Made by a program: the position numbers and the translations under genes. Source: CALXVA01 sp964587175 (GTDB taxonomy: Bacteria > Bacillota > Clostridia > TANB77 > CAG-508). From it: a stretch of DNA of 11,599 nucleotides. How positions within the stretch are numbered: position 1 is the first letter of the stretch; the number at the start of each line of letters is the position of its first letter. Under the pieces are notes generated by a model. It ran no database searches. It worked only from the letters and a program-made list of their open reading frames with translations, and had not been told where the DNA came from. Location of the stretch: the NCBI GenBank assembly GCA_964587175.1, contig CAZPKK010000038.1, positions 1-11,599 of the forward strand, given 5' to 3'. This document shows positions 1-6,413 of this stretch, piece after piece.

Positions 1-1106
1 GCTCCTTTTACTAAATATTTTAGTAGTTCTATCGCTTCTTCTCTTCCCGGTCCATGTATGATTTGCTCTAGAGCAGCACGTTTTACGTCGAATTTTCTTA
101 CGAAAAAAGCCCATGTTTCTGACATGCTTGGTCTAACAACAACAACACGAGAACCATCTTTCATTTCATTTATTTTATAACCATTTGTATCAGATAGCTG
201 TCCAGGATTATTGTATTTATATATGTTTTGACAAACTCTTTTTAGTTCTGCTTCTGTTCCGAAAGATAAAAATGCAAGTCTTATTGATTTACCAGCATAC
301 ATTATCCAAATACTATCACAAGCACGTGGAACTTTATGTTCTACTATCTGACTTAGGTAATCTCCATCTGTTTGTGCTACTTGACTTAAAAACGATTCTG
401 GAAGACCAGATACTCCTCCAGATATACCATCTATATTCATATCCCTTATTTCATCAATACTACTATATCCTTTGTATCTTTGATAGATTCTCTGTACTAC
501 CACATTAATTTTATCTTCTAATCCTAATACAAAATTTTCTTTTTCATAAATATCATTGATTTCATCTTCAGTTATGACATATGATGGTTTTGCTTCTCCT
601 TCTATATATTTTAATTTATCTAATTCATATTTTTTTATTATCTCACTTAATGCTTCATATCCAAATTCATTTTTATACATATATAGAATAATATCAAATT
701 TATCTTGTGCAGTTAATAGTGATGGTACATCAAAAGGAATTGCTTTAGATACATTTGTTTCGTCAACCCCATACTCTCTATATAATAAATCGTAAATTAA
801 TTCCTTAACATATTTTTTATCATTTACATCACCATATGTACAACCCTTTAGCGCTTTCTTTAGTTCATATTTTTTATTTTTTCTTCTTTTTAGTTCTTCT
901 TCAGAAAGCCCAATGTCATATAAATTTATTTTAGTTATTTCATCTAGTCTCTTTTTTACGAATTCTATCATCTTTTCTAGAGTATATGTTTTGTCATCAA
1001 CTTCTAAGAGATCTTCTTTTTCTTCATTTTTTCTTTTTTTTATAAAATTATATAGTAATGCAAATGCTACTAATACAACTATAATTATTAATAATATGTT
1101 TACCAT
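1..1106 (-). CDS. CpaF/TadA-type pilus assembly ATPase, N-terminal part (truncated by window edge)
   Basis: Translating the minus strand from the ATG at 1106 gives 368 open codons to the window edge. A hydrophobic helix (about residues 3-21) is followed by a Lys/Arg/Glu-rich stretch. The region around 200-340 resembles the domain that precedes the ATPase core in CpaF/TadA/VirB11 proteins: VVVQRIYQRY (203-212), SIRLAFLSF (274-282), a Pro-Gly after KYNN (301-302), DGSRVVVVRPS (317-327), then a FFVRKF segment. In the family this hexameric ATPase powers Tad/Flp pilus assembly or type II/IV-like secretion. The Walker A and B motifs would lie beyond position 1 and cannot be checked. AAGGGG lies 7 nt before the ATG, and the upstream gene ends 20 nt earlier, so it is the fourth gene of the operon. 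The N-terminal membrane helix is unusual, since textbook CpaF is cytoplasmic. Family confidence is good; exact role is inferred. Confidence 0.78.
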   Translation of the reverse strand, partial: MVNILLIIIVVLVAFALLYNFIKKRKNEEKEDLLEVDDKTYTLEKMIEFVKKRLDEITKINLYDIGLSEEELKRRKNKKYELKKALKGCTYGDVNDKKYVKELIYDLLYREYGVDETNVSKAIPFDVPSLLTAQDKFDIILYMYKNEFGYEALSEIIKKYELDKLKYIEGEAKPSYVITEDEINDIYEKENFVLGLEDKINVVVQRIYQRYKGYSSIDEIRDMNIDGISGGVSGLPESFLSQVAQTDGDYLSQIVEHKVPRACDSIWIMYAGKSIRLAFLSFGTEAELKRVCQNIYKYNNPGQLSDTNGYKINEMKDGSRVVVVRPSMSETWAFFVRKFDVKRAALEQIIHGPGREEAIELLKYLVKG

Positions 1107-1126
1107 AGTCTTTCCCCTTTCCAGGA

Positions 1127-1966
1127 CTAAATCTTCATTTGCAATTCTTGCAATCTAGCAATGATAGCATCATCAGTTTTCTTTATTTCATTTATAAAAA
1201 AGTAATTTCTATCGTTTTCATCAATATTTTTTAATTTTAAAAAATAATCTATAATTTTTCCTTCTGAACAAGATTCAAAAAATAATGTATTATAAGGTAT
1301 GTCCAGTATTTGCTTTCTTTCCTTTAAATATCTGCTTACATTTTTTACATTGTATTTCGAATGTGAATCATATCTTCCTAACAATAACATAATATTTCGT
1401 CTTTTATAAAACTCTTCGTTTTCTTTCAACTTCATAAAATCATTAATATTTTTTAATCTTTGTGTTATATTGAAGATTATTAAATCAGATGTGTTTAATA
1501 TGTCTTGTTTCTCTTTTTCATGCATTCTACTACTTAAATCAACAAATACTAGATCATAATATTTGTCAGCCAATTGCATTATTTTAGAATAAGAGCTACA
1601 AATTCTAGTATAGTCTTGATAGTCAGTTGTTCTTGGCGATAGTAAAACATCTAGTCTATCTCTTAATATGGTTTTAGAATAATTTTTTACTATCTCTATG
1701 CTTGTTTTATTTGATGTTAATACTCTAACTAGGCTTTCCACTCCAGATTCCATACCTATAGCAGGGCGACCAGGTATTTCAATTGATGGTTTATTAATCT
1801 TATCAAGTTCCCAAAAACAATTTTCTAATGTTTGATCTTTATAATTAGTTGATATGATTAAAATTTTATAGCTATGGTCAATTGCCATCTGAGTAGCAGT
1901 AGCTACTAATGATAACGTTTGCCCTGTTTCTTTTAATTCGTTACTATTGAATGTTATAATTGACAT
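1127..1966 (-). CDS. Degenerate ParA/MinD-like protein of the pilus locus (TadZ/CpaE-like), second copy
   Basis: 279 residues. I choose the ATG at 1966 (MSIITFNS) rather than a TTG two codons upstream, because GAGAGG lies about 8 nt before it. The TGA of the upstream gene is only 2 nt away (TGATAATG), so translational coupling is likely. The fold reads as a ParA/MinD/CpaE-type P-loop protein. An N-terminal beta strand leads to NSNELKETGQTLSL, where canonical proteins have KGGxGKT. KILIIST follows as the second strand, and YDLVFVDLSSR resembles the Walker B strand. The Gly-Lys-Thr core is replaced (ETGQT), so ATP binding may be weak, altered or absent. Much of the C-terminal half is Lys/Asn/Glu-rich and not recognised. 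Position between another ParA-like gene and the TadA-type ATPase argues for a TadZ-like role in placing or assembling the machine at the membrane. Function is inference. Confidence 0.65.
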   Translation of the reverse strand: MSIITFNSNELKETGQTLSLVATATQMAIDHSYKILIISTNYKDQTLENCFWELDKINKPSIEIPGRPAIGMESGVESLVRVLTSNKTSIEIVKNYSKTILRDRLDVLLSPRTTDYQDYTRICSSYSKIMQLADKYYDLVFVDLSSRMHEKEKQDILNTSDLIIFNITQRLKNINDFMKLKENEEFYKRRNIMLLLGRYDSHSKYNVKNVSRYLKERKQILDIPYNTLFFESCSEGKIIDYFLKLKNIDENDRNYFFINEIKKTDDAIIARLQELQMKI

Positions 1967-1968
1967 TA

Positions 1969-2667
1969 TCAAATTCCTCTCTCTAACTTTTTAAAAGTTC
2001 TCTTTAGATTTGCAATCTCATTTTGTTCTAGAACTTGTGCTGCAATGTAAATAATTCCTTCTTTATATTGATTGCTTAATTTTTTAAATTTGATTTTCGA
2101 TACTCTTTGATTTTCAGCTATAACTCTTTCATCTCCTACTTCTAAAGGAAAATATATTTCATCTTCATTCCAAGCGACTTTATATCCTAGTGATAAATAA
2201 TTCAAATATTCGTTATCTTCCTTGCTTATTATAGTTGAAAAAAGTAGTTTTGTTAAATTTATTACTTCTGTAAGTCCACTTAATACTTCTAGCCCTCTTT
2301 TTAATGTATACAAATCAAACCCTGTTACAAAATAATTTTGACATTCATTGTTTATTACGAATTCTGTCATCGCTTCTGGACTGTCTATATCAAGCAATAT
2401 TATATCATATGGCAATTCATCTGTTAGAGGTATTCCTAAATACTCTTTTATTTCATTAAAATCATTAAATCCTACAGATACATCAATTCCTTCAAATTCA
2501 GTTATGTAAGCTTTAGTTGGTTTTATGACAGGTACTATATACTTTGCTTTTTGGATAATACTAGAATCTATCACTAGTACTCTTTTATTCATCGCAACCA
2601 AAACTCTCGCAACATATAATATTAAATCTATCTTGTCATATGCACCAATAAAGCTTACTTTTTTCAT
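1969..2667 (-). CDS. Degenerate ParA/MinD-like protein of the pilus locus (TadZ/CpaE-like), first copy
   Basis: 232 residues from the ATG at 2667 (MKKVSFIGAYDK). An in-frame GTG five codons upstream would put the Shine-Dalgarno AGGAGG inside the gene, whereas from the ATG that AGGAGG sits 5 nt away, so the ATG is preferred. The layout is that of a MinD/ParA-family protein: strand VSFIGAY, then a helix, strand RVLVIDSS (29-36, like the VLVIDxD after the P-loop), and DIILLDIDSP resembling Walker B. The loop after the first strand (GAYDKIDLI) has no GxxGKT, so a canonical P-loop is missing. Such degenerate ATPases occur as TadZ/CpaE in Tad pilus loci. It lies 27 nt after the CpaB-like gene and is nearly fused to the next gene. 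Assignment rests on fold-like pattern plus context, so the family is moderately sure and the role inferred. Confidence 0.65.
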   Translation of the reverse strand: MKKVSFIGAYDKIDLILYVARVLVAMNKRVLVIDSSIIQKAKYIVPVIKPTKAYITEFEGIDVSVGFNDFNEIKEYLGIPLTDELPYDIILLDIDSPEAMTEFVINNECQNYFVTGFDLYTLKRGLEVLSGLTEVINLTKLLFSTIISKEDNEYLNYLSLGYKVAWNEDEIYFPLEVGDERVIAENQRVSKIKFKKLSNQYKEGIIYIAAQVLEQNEIANLKRTFKKLERGI

Positions 2668-2694
2668 TTTTTCCTCCTGCACTTTTAATCATTT

Positions 2695-3627
2695 TTAACC
2701 TAGTGAATCTATATATTCTTCTCTTTCTTCTTGAAGAGCTGTGATTTCATCTTCTGTCTTATCTATTACATTATCTTCTGCATCTTCATTATTTGTTGCA
2801 CTGTCAATTCCTGGTCTTATTATTTCACTATTTTCATTATATCTAGTTATCAACTCATTCTTTGCTTCTTGAACTATATTTGGATCATTATTTATAAGTG
2901 TTATTGTTTCTTCGTTTGGTACGTATGTAGGTGTTGCTGCTTCTTGATTTCCTGGTTCTACATATCTTGTTGCATAAAGCATAGATCCATTCATTTCATA
3001 TGATTCAACAATAGCACAACTCATCATTAATATCTCATCTTCTGATAAGTTTATCCATATAGAGTTAGCCGAGTCTATTCCATCTATTTGTGGTATTGTA
3101 ACTTCTTTATATGAGACTACAATTAAATCTCTACCATCAGGAGTTCTTAATCTAATGTCTATATAGTCTCCTGTCTGTAACTGAGTTGGTAAAGTTATTA
3201 CATTATATTCTTGCTCTCTTACATCTGAAGTCAATTCATCTCCTTCATATAGTAAGTCATTTGTAATAATTGTTCCTGGTGTTAAATCCACTTTTGCTTT
3301 TTGTGTATATACAATTTCTTCTAATCCCGTTTCCGTGTTTAACACTGTTTCTGTATTAAAGGTTGTAACCAAACTAGAAGTATCTACTCCTCCTAAAGTT
3401 GTTTCAATATATTGAACTTTAGATAAGTCTATTGTTTCTCCTGAACTTATAGTACTAGTTACTACATATGCATATACTTTTAAAGCTTCTTGCTCTTCTA
3501 ATTGCTGATTTAACTGAGATATATGCCATATTAAAAAACCAATTATAGCTCCTGCTATTAATACTGTTATTAAAATTCCTAATAAAAATGAGTTGTTTGC
3601 CTTTCTCTGCATTGGATTCATTGCCAT
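2695..3627 (-). CDS. CpaB/RcpC-like SAF-domain protein, Flp/Tad pilus assembly
   Basis: 310 residues from the ATG at 3627 (MAMNPMQRK). A start nine codons upstream would place the perfect AAGGAGG inside the gene; from the chosen ATG the spacing is 9 nt. One transmembrane helix (about 14-35) is followed by a short coiled segment (LNQQLEEQEAL) and an extracytoplasmic region. A SAF-like region covers about 50-125, with YVVTSTISSGETIDLSKVQY and a second VDLTPGTIITNDLL box. That pairing is the hallmark of CpaB/RcpC and FlgA-type proteins. TLPTQLQTGDYIDIRL (145-160) matches the CpaB core (family form: GD.VDv). The tail from about 225 is Glu/Asp/Asn-rich and family-atypical. In Gram-negatives CpaB works with the secretin; here, with no outer membrane expected, it probably forms an envelope part of the machine. 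First gene of the 3627-to-1 operon, with its own promoter. Confidence 0.72.
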   Translation of the reverse strand: MAMNPMQRKANNSFLLGILITVLIAGAIIGFLIWHISQLNQQLEEQEALKVYAYVVTSTISSGETIDLSKVQYIETTLGGVDTSSLVTTFNTETVLNTETGLEEIVYTQKAKVDLTPGTIITNDLLYEGDELTSDVREQEYNVITLPTQLQTGDYIDIRLRTPDGRDLIVVSYKEVTIPQIDGIDSANSIWINLSEDEILMMSCAIVESYEMNGSMLYATRYVEPGNQEAATPTYVPNEETITLINNDPNIVQEAKNELITRYNENSEIIRPGIDSATNNEDAEDNVIDKTEDEITALQEEREEYIDSLG

Positions 3628-3655
3628 AATATTATTCCTCCTTATTTTTGACAAA

Positions 3656-3684
3656 ATGTTATTTCATATTTTATTTTACAACAA
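3656..3684 (-). promoter_or_regulatory. Candidate sigma-A promoter for the Tad/Flp operon
   Basis: On the minus strand TTGTTG (3684-3679) and TAACAT (3661-3656) are separated by 17 bp. This would start transcription about 20-25 nt before the ATG at 3627, leaving room only for the AAGGAGG site. It lies just after the terminator of the previous gene, where a new promoter is needed. In such AT-rich DNA chance matches are common. Confidence 0.4.
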
Positions 3685-3687
3685 TAC

Positions 3688-3742
3688 AAAAAAAAATACA
3701 ATAATATTAAGCTTCTTGTAATAAAAACTTAATATTATTGTA
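3688..3742 (-). terminator. Intrinsic terminator after the Cys-tailed membrane protein gene
   Basis: A 15-bp perfect stem (3697-3711 with 3728-3742) and 16-nt loop is followed on the minus strand by nine T (complement of A at 3688-3696). It begins 27 nt after the stop of the 4245-3769 gene. The stem is almost all A/T, which weakens it, but its length and the T-tract fit a Rho-independent terminator separating that gene from the pilus operon. Confidence 0.7.
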
Positions 3743-3768
3743 ATAATTTTGTAATATTTATTTTTGTG

Positions 3769-4245
3769 CTATTGTCTCCTGCAGCAGCATCCGCTTCTCC
3801 TTGCTGTATTGCTTAAATATACAACCGGATTTGCTTGATTTGTAGTTAAACTTAATCTAGTTTGATTATTGTTCATACTAGAATTACAATTACTGCTTGA
3901 ACTACTAATCACATTAGCTAGATTATCATTACTATTATTTAGTTTATTAATAGCAGTAATTAGATTGTTTTCGTTGTTGTTTTCGCAGTCACAATTATTT
4001 CTATTTAAGTTAAATCTTTCGATTATATTACATATCAATCTAGTTAGTACAGCAGTAACATATGCCAATATAGTATATATAATAACATATATTAGAAAGC
4101 TAGAATCAAATGCAGTAAACGCGACAATTAAGTATATAGCAAAAAACGTAGCAGCTACTAATGTTGGACATTTAAGTATCTTCTGTAGGACTATTGAGAG
4201 TATTATTGTTGAAACAGGTAGAGCAAAAAATAATAATATATCCAT
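3769..4245 (-). CDS. Unrecognised three-helix membrane protein with Asn/Ser-rich, Cys-ended tail
   Basis: 158 residues. The ATG at 4245 has AGGAG about 7-8 nt upstream. Three hydrophobic segments cover about residues 1-23 (MDILLFFALPVSTIILSIV), 28-46 and 49-71. From about 80 the protein becomes low-complexity, rich in Asn and Ser, with CDC at 85-87, a single Cys at 120, and a terminus SGCCCRRQ. The N-terminal half faintly recalls small DUF2651-type membrane proteins of Bacillus, from memory and unverified. The gene appears monocistronic: a repeat-filled 299-bp gap lies upstream and a strong terminator follows directly. The opposite strand is also open over much of this length, so coding is not proven by openness alone. 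The ribosome site, terminator, helix pattern and a polar tail following the helices support this strand. Function unknown. The cysteine cluster could be for metal binding, disulfides or lipid modification, which I cannot tell apart. Confidence 0.6.
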   Translation of the reverse strand: MDILLFFALPVSTIILSIVLQKILKCPTLVAATFFAIYLIVAFTAFDSSFLIYVIIYTILAYVTAVLTRLICNIIERFNLNRNNCDCENNNENNLITAINKLNNSNDNLANVISSSSSNCNSSMNNNQTRLSLTTNQANPVVYLSNTARRSGCCCRRQ

Positions 4246-4361
4246 AAAATTTCTCCTTTTGCATAATGTTTTTTATATATTTTATGTATATGTTTTTATT
4301 TTTGTGACGTTTTCTTTAAAGTCCGTCTCGTCTTACTAGTAGATATAGTGTTTTTTAATCC

Positions 4362-4434
4362 GTCCCATCTTGCTGTCACATATATTTTGTATTCTCCAAG
4401 TTTTCGAGTAAAAAATATATGTGACACGTGGGAC
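4362..4434. repeat. Large imperfect inverted repeat (hairpin/cruciform)
   Basis: The arms pair perfectly over 15 bp (4374-4388 with 4412-4426; core TGTCACATATATTTT). After an asymmetric internal loop they pair again over GTCCCA/TGGGAC (4362-4367 with 4429-4434). The apical loop is 23 nt. There is no T-run at either foot, so it is not a simple terminator. Its right arm continues into the motif that recurs at 7679. Confidence 0.7.
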
Positions 4435-4464
4435 TACTTAGATATATGAATATATGACATAAAA
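4425..4464 (+). repeat. Dispersed repeat, copy A
   Basis: CACGTGGGACTACTTAG at 4425-4441 matches 7679-7695 with one mismatch. Similarity continues with small changes through the AT-rich tail (GAATATATGACATAAAA here, AAATATATGTGACAGAAAA there). Both copies lie in the same orientation within about 120 nt downstream of a minus-strand stop codon (truA and disA). Confidence 0.6.
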
Positions 4465-4469
4465 AATAT

Positions 4470-4519
4470 ATGGTGAAACGTAGTGGACAGATTAAAAACT
4501 GTCCACTACGTTTCACCAT
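4470..4519. repeat. Perfect 21-bp hairpin, 8-nt loop, downstream of truA
   Basis: Positions 4470-4490 and 4499-4519 are exact reverse complements (core GTGAAACGTAGTGGACAG), around the loop ATTAAAAA. The stem is far richer in GC than its surroundings and begins 26 nt after the truA stop. On the minus strand the stem is followed by ATATATTTTTT, so it could terminate or protect the truA transcript. Perfect pairing over 21 bp means both arms have been kept or made identical. Confidence 0.8.
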
Positions 4520-4544
4520 GTGATGTTAGTTGGATGTACAAATT

Positions 4545-5282
4545 TTAATCATAGTCAACATGTAGCAGCATTAATCCATGTGGAGGAAGTGTTTTGCCAG
4601 CTCTTGTTCTGTCCTTTGCCTCAATTATTTTTGGAATGTCTGTTGCTTTAATTTTTCCAAGTCCTACATCAATCAATGTTCCAGCTATAATTCTAACCAT
4701 GTTGTATAAGAAGCCATTACCTGTTAGATCTATAGCTATAGTACTTCCTTCTGTTATTATATCTGCATTATATATGGTTCTTACACTACTTTTACTACTT
4801 GTACCACTTGATTTAAAGGATTTAAAGTCATGTTCTCCTTCAAAGTATTTTATTCCTTTTTTCATTTCTTCCACATTCAATTTTATCGGCATATGATATG
4901 AGATATTTCTATAAATGGCACTGCCATACTCGGAATTATCTATTACATAGCGATATGTTTTTTTCTTGCAATTGAATCTACTATGGAAGTTCTCATCTAC
5001 TTCTTCTGCTTTTTGTATTCTTATTGAATTTTTTACTTGTGAATTTATTGCAATCGGAATTTTTTCTATTGATATATTAGAATTAGTCTTAAAATTTGCT
5101 ACTTGCCCCAACGCATGAACTCCTGCATCAGTTCTACCAGAAGCAATAAGTTCTACCTTTTCTCCAATTATATTTTCTATTGCTCTTTCTATTTCACCTT
5201 GTATATTTAGCTTGTTTGGCTGTTTTTGCCATCCATTAAAATCTTTTCCATCGTACTCTATGGTTAGTTTTATATTTCTCAT
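4545..5282 (-). CDS. truA: tRNA pseudouridine synthase A
   Basis: TruA converts uridines 38-40 of the tRNA anticodon stem-loop to pseudouridine. From the ATG at 5282 the protein has 245 residues, close to other Bacillota TruA. An in-frame start 11 codons upstream is rejected because AAGGA lies 9 nt before the chosen ATG and homologues begin at MRNIKLTIEYDG. Visible motifs are YDGKDFNGWQKQP (10-22) and ASGRTDAGVHALGQ (47-60), with the catalytic Asp at 52. Further on are the KKKTYRYVI region, GNGFLYNMVRIIAGTLIDVG, and near the C-terminus AGKTLPPHGLMLLHVDY. All key elements are present and it looks fully functional. It sits alone between an AT hairpin upstream and the repeat-rich gap downstream, so it is probably transcribed by itself. 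Confidence 0.96.
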   Translation of the reverse strand: MRNIKLTIEYDGKDFNGWQKQPNKLNIQGEIERAIENIIGEKVELIASGRTDAGVHALGQVANFKTNSNISIEKIPIAINSQVKNSIRIQKAEEVDENFHSRFNCKKKTYRYVIDNSEYGSAIYRNISYHMPIKLNVEEMKKGIKYFEGEHDFKSFKSSGTSSKSSVRTIYNADIITEGSTIAIDLTGNGFLYNMVRIIAGTLIDVGLGKIKATDIPKIIEAKDRTRAGKTLPPHGLMLLHVDYD

Positions 5283-5320
5283 TTTCGTCATTCCTTTCTT
5301 TATACCTAAAAACATTAGCT

Positions 5321-5350
5321 ATTTTAGAGTTTTTATTCTAACTACAACAA
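5321..5350 (-). promoter_or_regulatory. Candidate promoter for truA
   Basis: Minus-strand TTGTTG (5350-5345) and TAAAAT (5326-5321) are 18 bp apart, about 40 nt before the truA ATG. The -35 touches the T-tract of the hairpin after cdaA. It is a weak call in AT-rich DNA, supported by position. Confidence 0.35.
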
Positions 5351-5444
5351 AAAAAGAATTATGATTTTGTATATAGTTTATTAATTTAAAATTATAAATT
5401 TAATATATTTTAAATTAATTTTTAACAAAATTAAATTCTTTTTT
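5349..5444 (-). terminator. Large AT-only nested hairpin after cdaA (probable terminator)
   Basis: Outer arms 5350-5360 and 5434-5444 pair over 11 bp (AAAAAAGAATT/AATTCTTTTTT). They continue as 5364-5370 with 5425-5431 (ATTTTGT/ACAAAAT), and an inner stem pairs 5381-5392 with 5407-5418 over 12 bp. On the minus strand the last arm ends in a T7 tract, and the structure starts 8 nt after the cdaA stop. It is symmetrical enough to act in either direction. The low GC makes terminator efficiency uncertain. Confidence 0.55.
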
Positions 5445-5452
5445 GATGTAAT

Positions 5453-6370
5453 CTATTTTTTTTCATCTTTCTTTTTTGATCTTTTTATAAATTTTGGAGT
5501 ATGTTTTTTCTCCTTGTTTTCATCACCAAATCTCTTTACAACTAAGTTTTTCAAAAGAATATTCTTTAGAGCTTCTTCTTTTAAGTCTACAATTAAATTT
5601 CCGTCTTTAGCAATAGATATCTTTCCTGTTTCTTCTGATATAACTACAACAATTGCATCACTTTCTCTAGAAATTCCTAATGCTGCTCTGTGTCTTGTTC
5701 CTAATCCTTTTGTAATCTGCTTATCATCTGATAAAGGTAAGATACAGGCTGCTGCAGTTATTTTATTTTTGCTTATTATAATTGCCCCATCATGTAATGG
5801 AGTTTTTGGTACAAATAGGTTTACTATTAACTGTGGTGACACATCAGCATCTATTTTTACCCCTGTATCCATTATATCATTTAGTTGGATATCTCTTTCA
5901 AATACAATTAGTCCACCTACTCTTGAATTGGATAATTCTTTGGCCGCAATTACAACTTTATAAATATCTTCCTTTGTCTTTGTAGCTAAATCTTTTTCTA
6001 ATCCTATTCCAAAAAATCTAGTAAATTTATTTGTTCCTAGTTGCTCTAAAATTCTTCTAAGTTCTGGTTGAAATATTACTATTAATGCTATTACACCATA
6101 TGTCATAAAAATCGTTAAAAACCAGTTTAAAATCCTAAATTCAAATATGCCACTTAATATTGTTAGAAATATTATTAAAACTATTCCTTTTAGTAGTTGC
6201 CATACTCTTGAATTTCTTGCTGACTTTATAAACTTATATACTATATATCCAACAATTAAAATGTCCAATATAAATATTATTAATTTAAAAGGATTTTCAG
6301 AAATATCTATTATATAGTCAGCTATTCTAGTCCACAATCCGTTAACATTATTTAACGAAAAAATATCCAT
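5453..6370 (-). CDS. cdaA: Membrane diadenylate cyclase CdaA (c-di-AMP synthase)
   Basis: CdaA condenses two ATP into cyclic di-AMP, the second messenger controlling potassium, osmolyte and wall homeostasis in Bacillota. The 305-residue protein has three membrane helices (about 29-48, 59-75 and 81-100), then the cytoplasmic DAC domain. Catalytic motifs are intact: LHDGAIIIS (DGA at 194-196) and GLGTRHRAALG (RHR at 226-228). The C-terminus is a Lys-rich tail (284-305). AGAGGA stands 8 nt before the ATG. In most Bacillota cdaA is followed by its regulator cdaR (ybbR) and glmM; here an AT-rich hairpin follows and then truA, so no cdaR lies in the window. Upstream are a small membrane protein and a membrane cyclophilin, probably co-transcribed. 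This is the second cyclase of the window, since DisA lies about 1.4 kb upstream. Confidence 0.95.
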   Translation of the reverse strand: MDIFSLNNVNGLWTRIADYIIDISENPFKLIIFILDILIVGYIVYKFIKSARNSRVWQLLKGIVLIIFLTILSGIFEFRILNWFLTIFMTYGVIALIVIFQPELRRILEQLGTNKFTRFFGIGLEKDLATKTKEDIYKVVIAAKELSNSRVGGLIVFERDIQLNDIMDTGVKIDADVSPQLIVNLFVPKTPLHDGAIIISKNKITAAACILPLSDDKQITKGLGTRHRAALGISRESDAIVVVISEETGKISIAKDGNLIVDLKEEALKNILLKNLVVKRFGDENKEKKHTPKFIKRSKKKDEKK

Positions 6371-6413
6371 ATAACTATTCCTCTTTTTATTTCATTTTTT
6401 TCTTACATAAACA

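Larger units (their letters stand above)
4246..4544. repeat. Gene-free interval filled with degenerate palindromic repeat units
   Basis: No convincing gene lies in these 299 bp. Units of the form TTTTTAATCYGTCC...TCACNATATATTTT recur: on the plus strand at 4352-4388, on the minus strand from about 4498 to 4463, and more diverged on the plus strand near 4316-4350 (GTCCGTCTCGTCTTACTAG). A related minus-strand unit runs 4441-4409 (CTAAGTAGTCCCACGTG then TCACATATATTTT). Opposed units make the two hairpins listed separately. This looks like a cluster of one intergenic repeat family rather than one terminator. Downstream of truA it may also act as that gene's 3' end. Confidence 0.6.

Noticed and set aside
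185..1158. Three plus-strand open frames across the left kilobase
   Set aside because: They are shadows of the minus-strand TadA-type ATPase gene, which reads open over 368 codons with recognisable motifs.
3869..4339. Long plus-strand open frame opposite the Cys-tailed membrane protein
   Set aside because: It is Leu/Ile-rich antisense of an AT-rich gene, lacks a convincing ribosome site, and opposes the strand bias of every other gene here.
4316..4519. CRISPR array
   Set aside because: Repeats are degenerate, in both orientations and without regular spacers, and no cas gene is present.
4470..4519. Simple Rho-independent terminator of truA
   Set aside because: The stem is strong but the T-rich stretch on the minus strand begins only after ATATA, and one arm is a repeat unit, so it was listed as a repeat with possible terminator effect.
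5514..5963. Plus-strand open frame opposite cdaA
   Set aside because: Antisense shadow; cdaA on the minus strand has full catalytic motifs.
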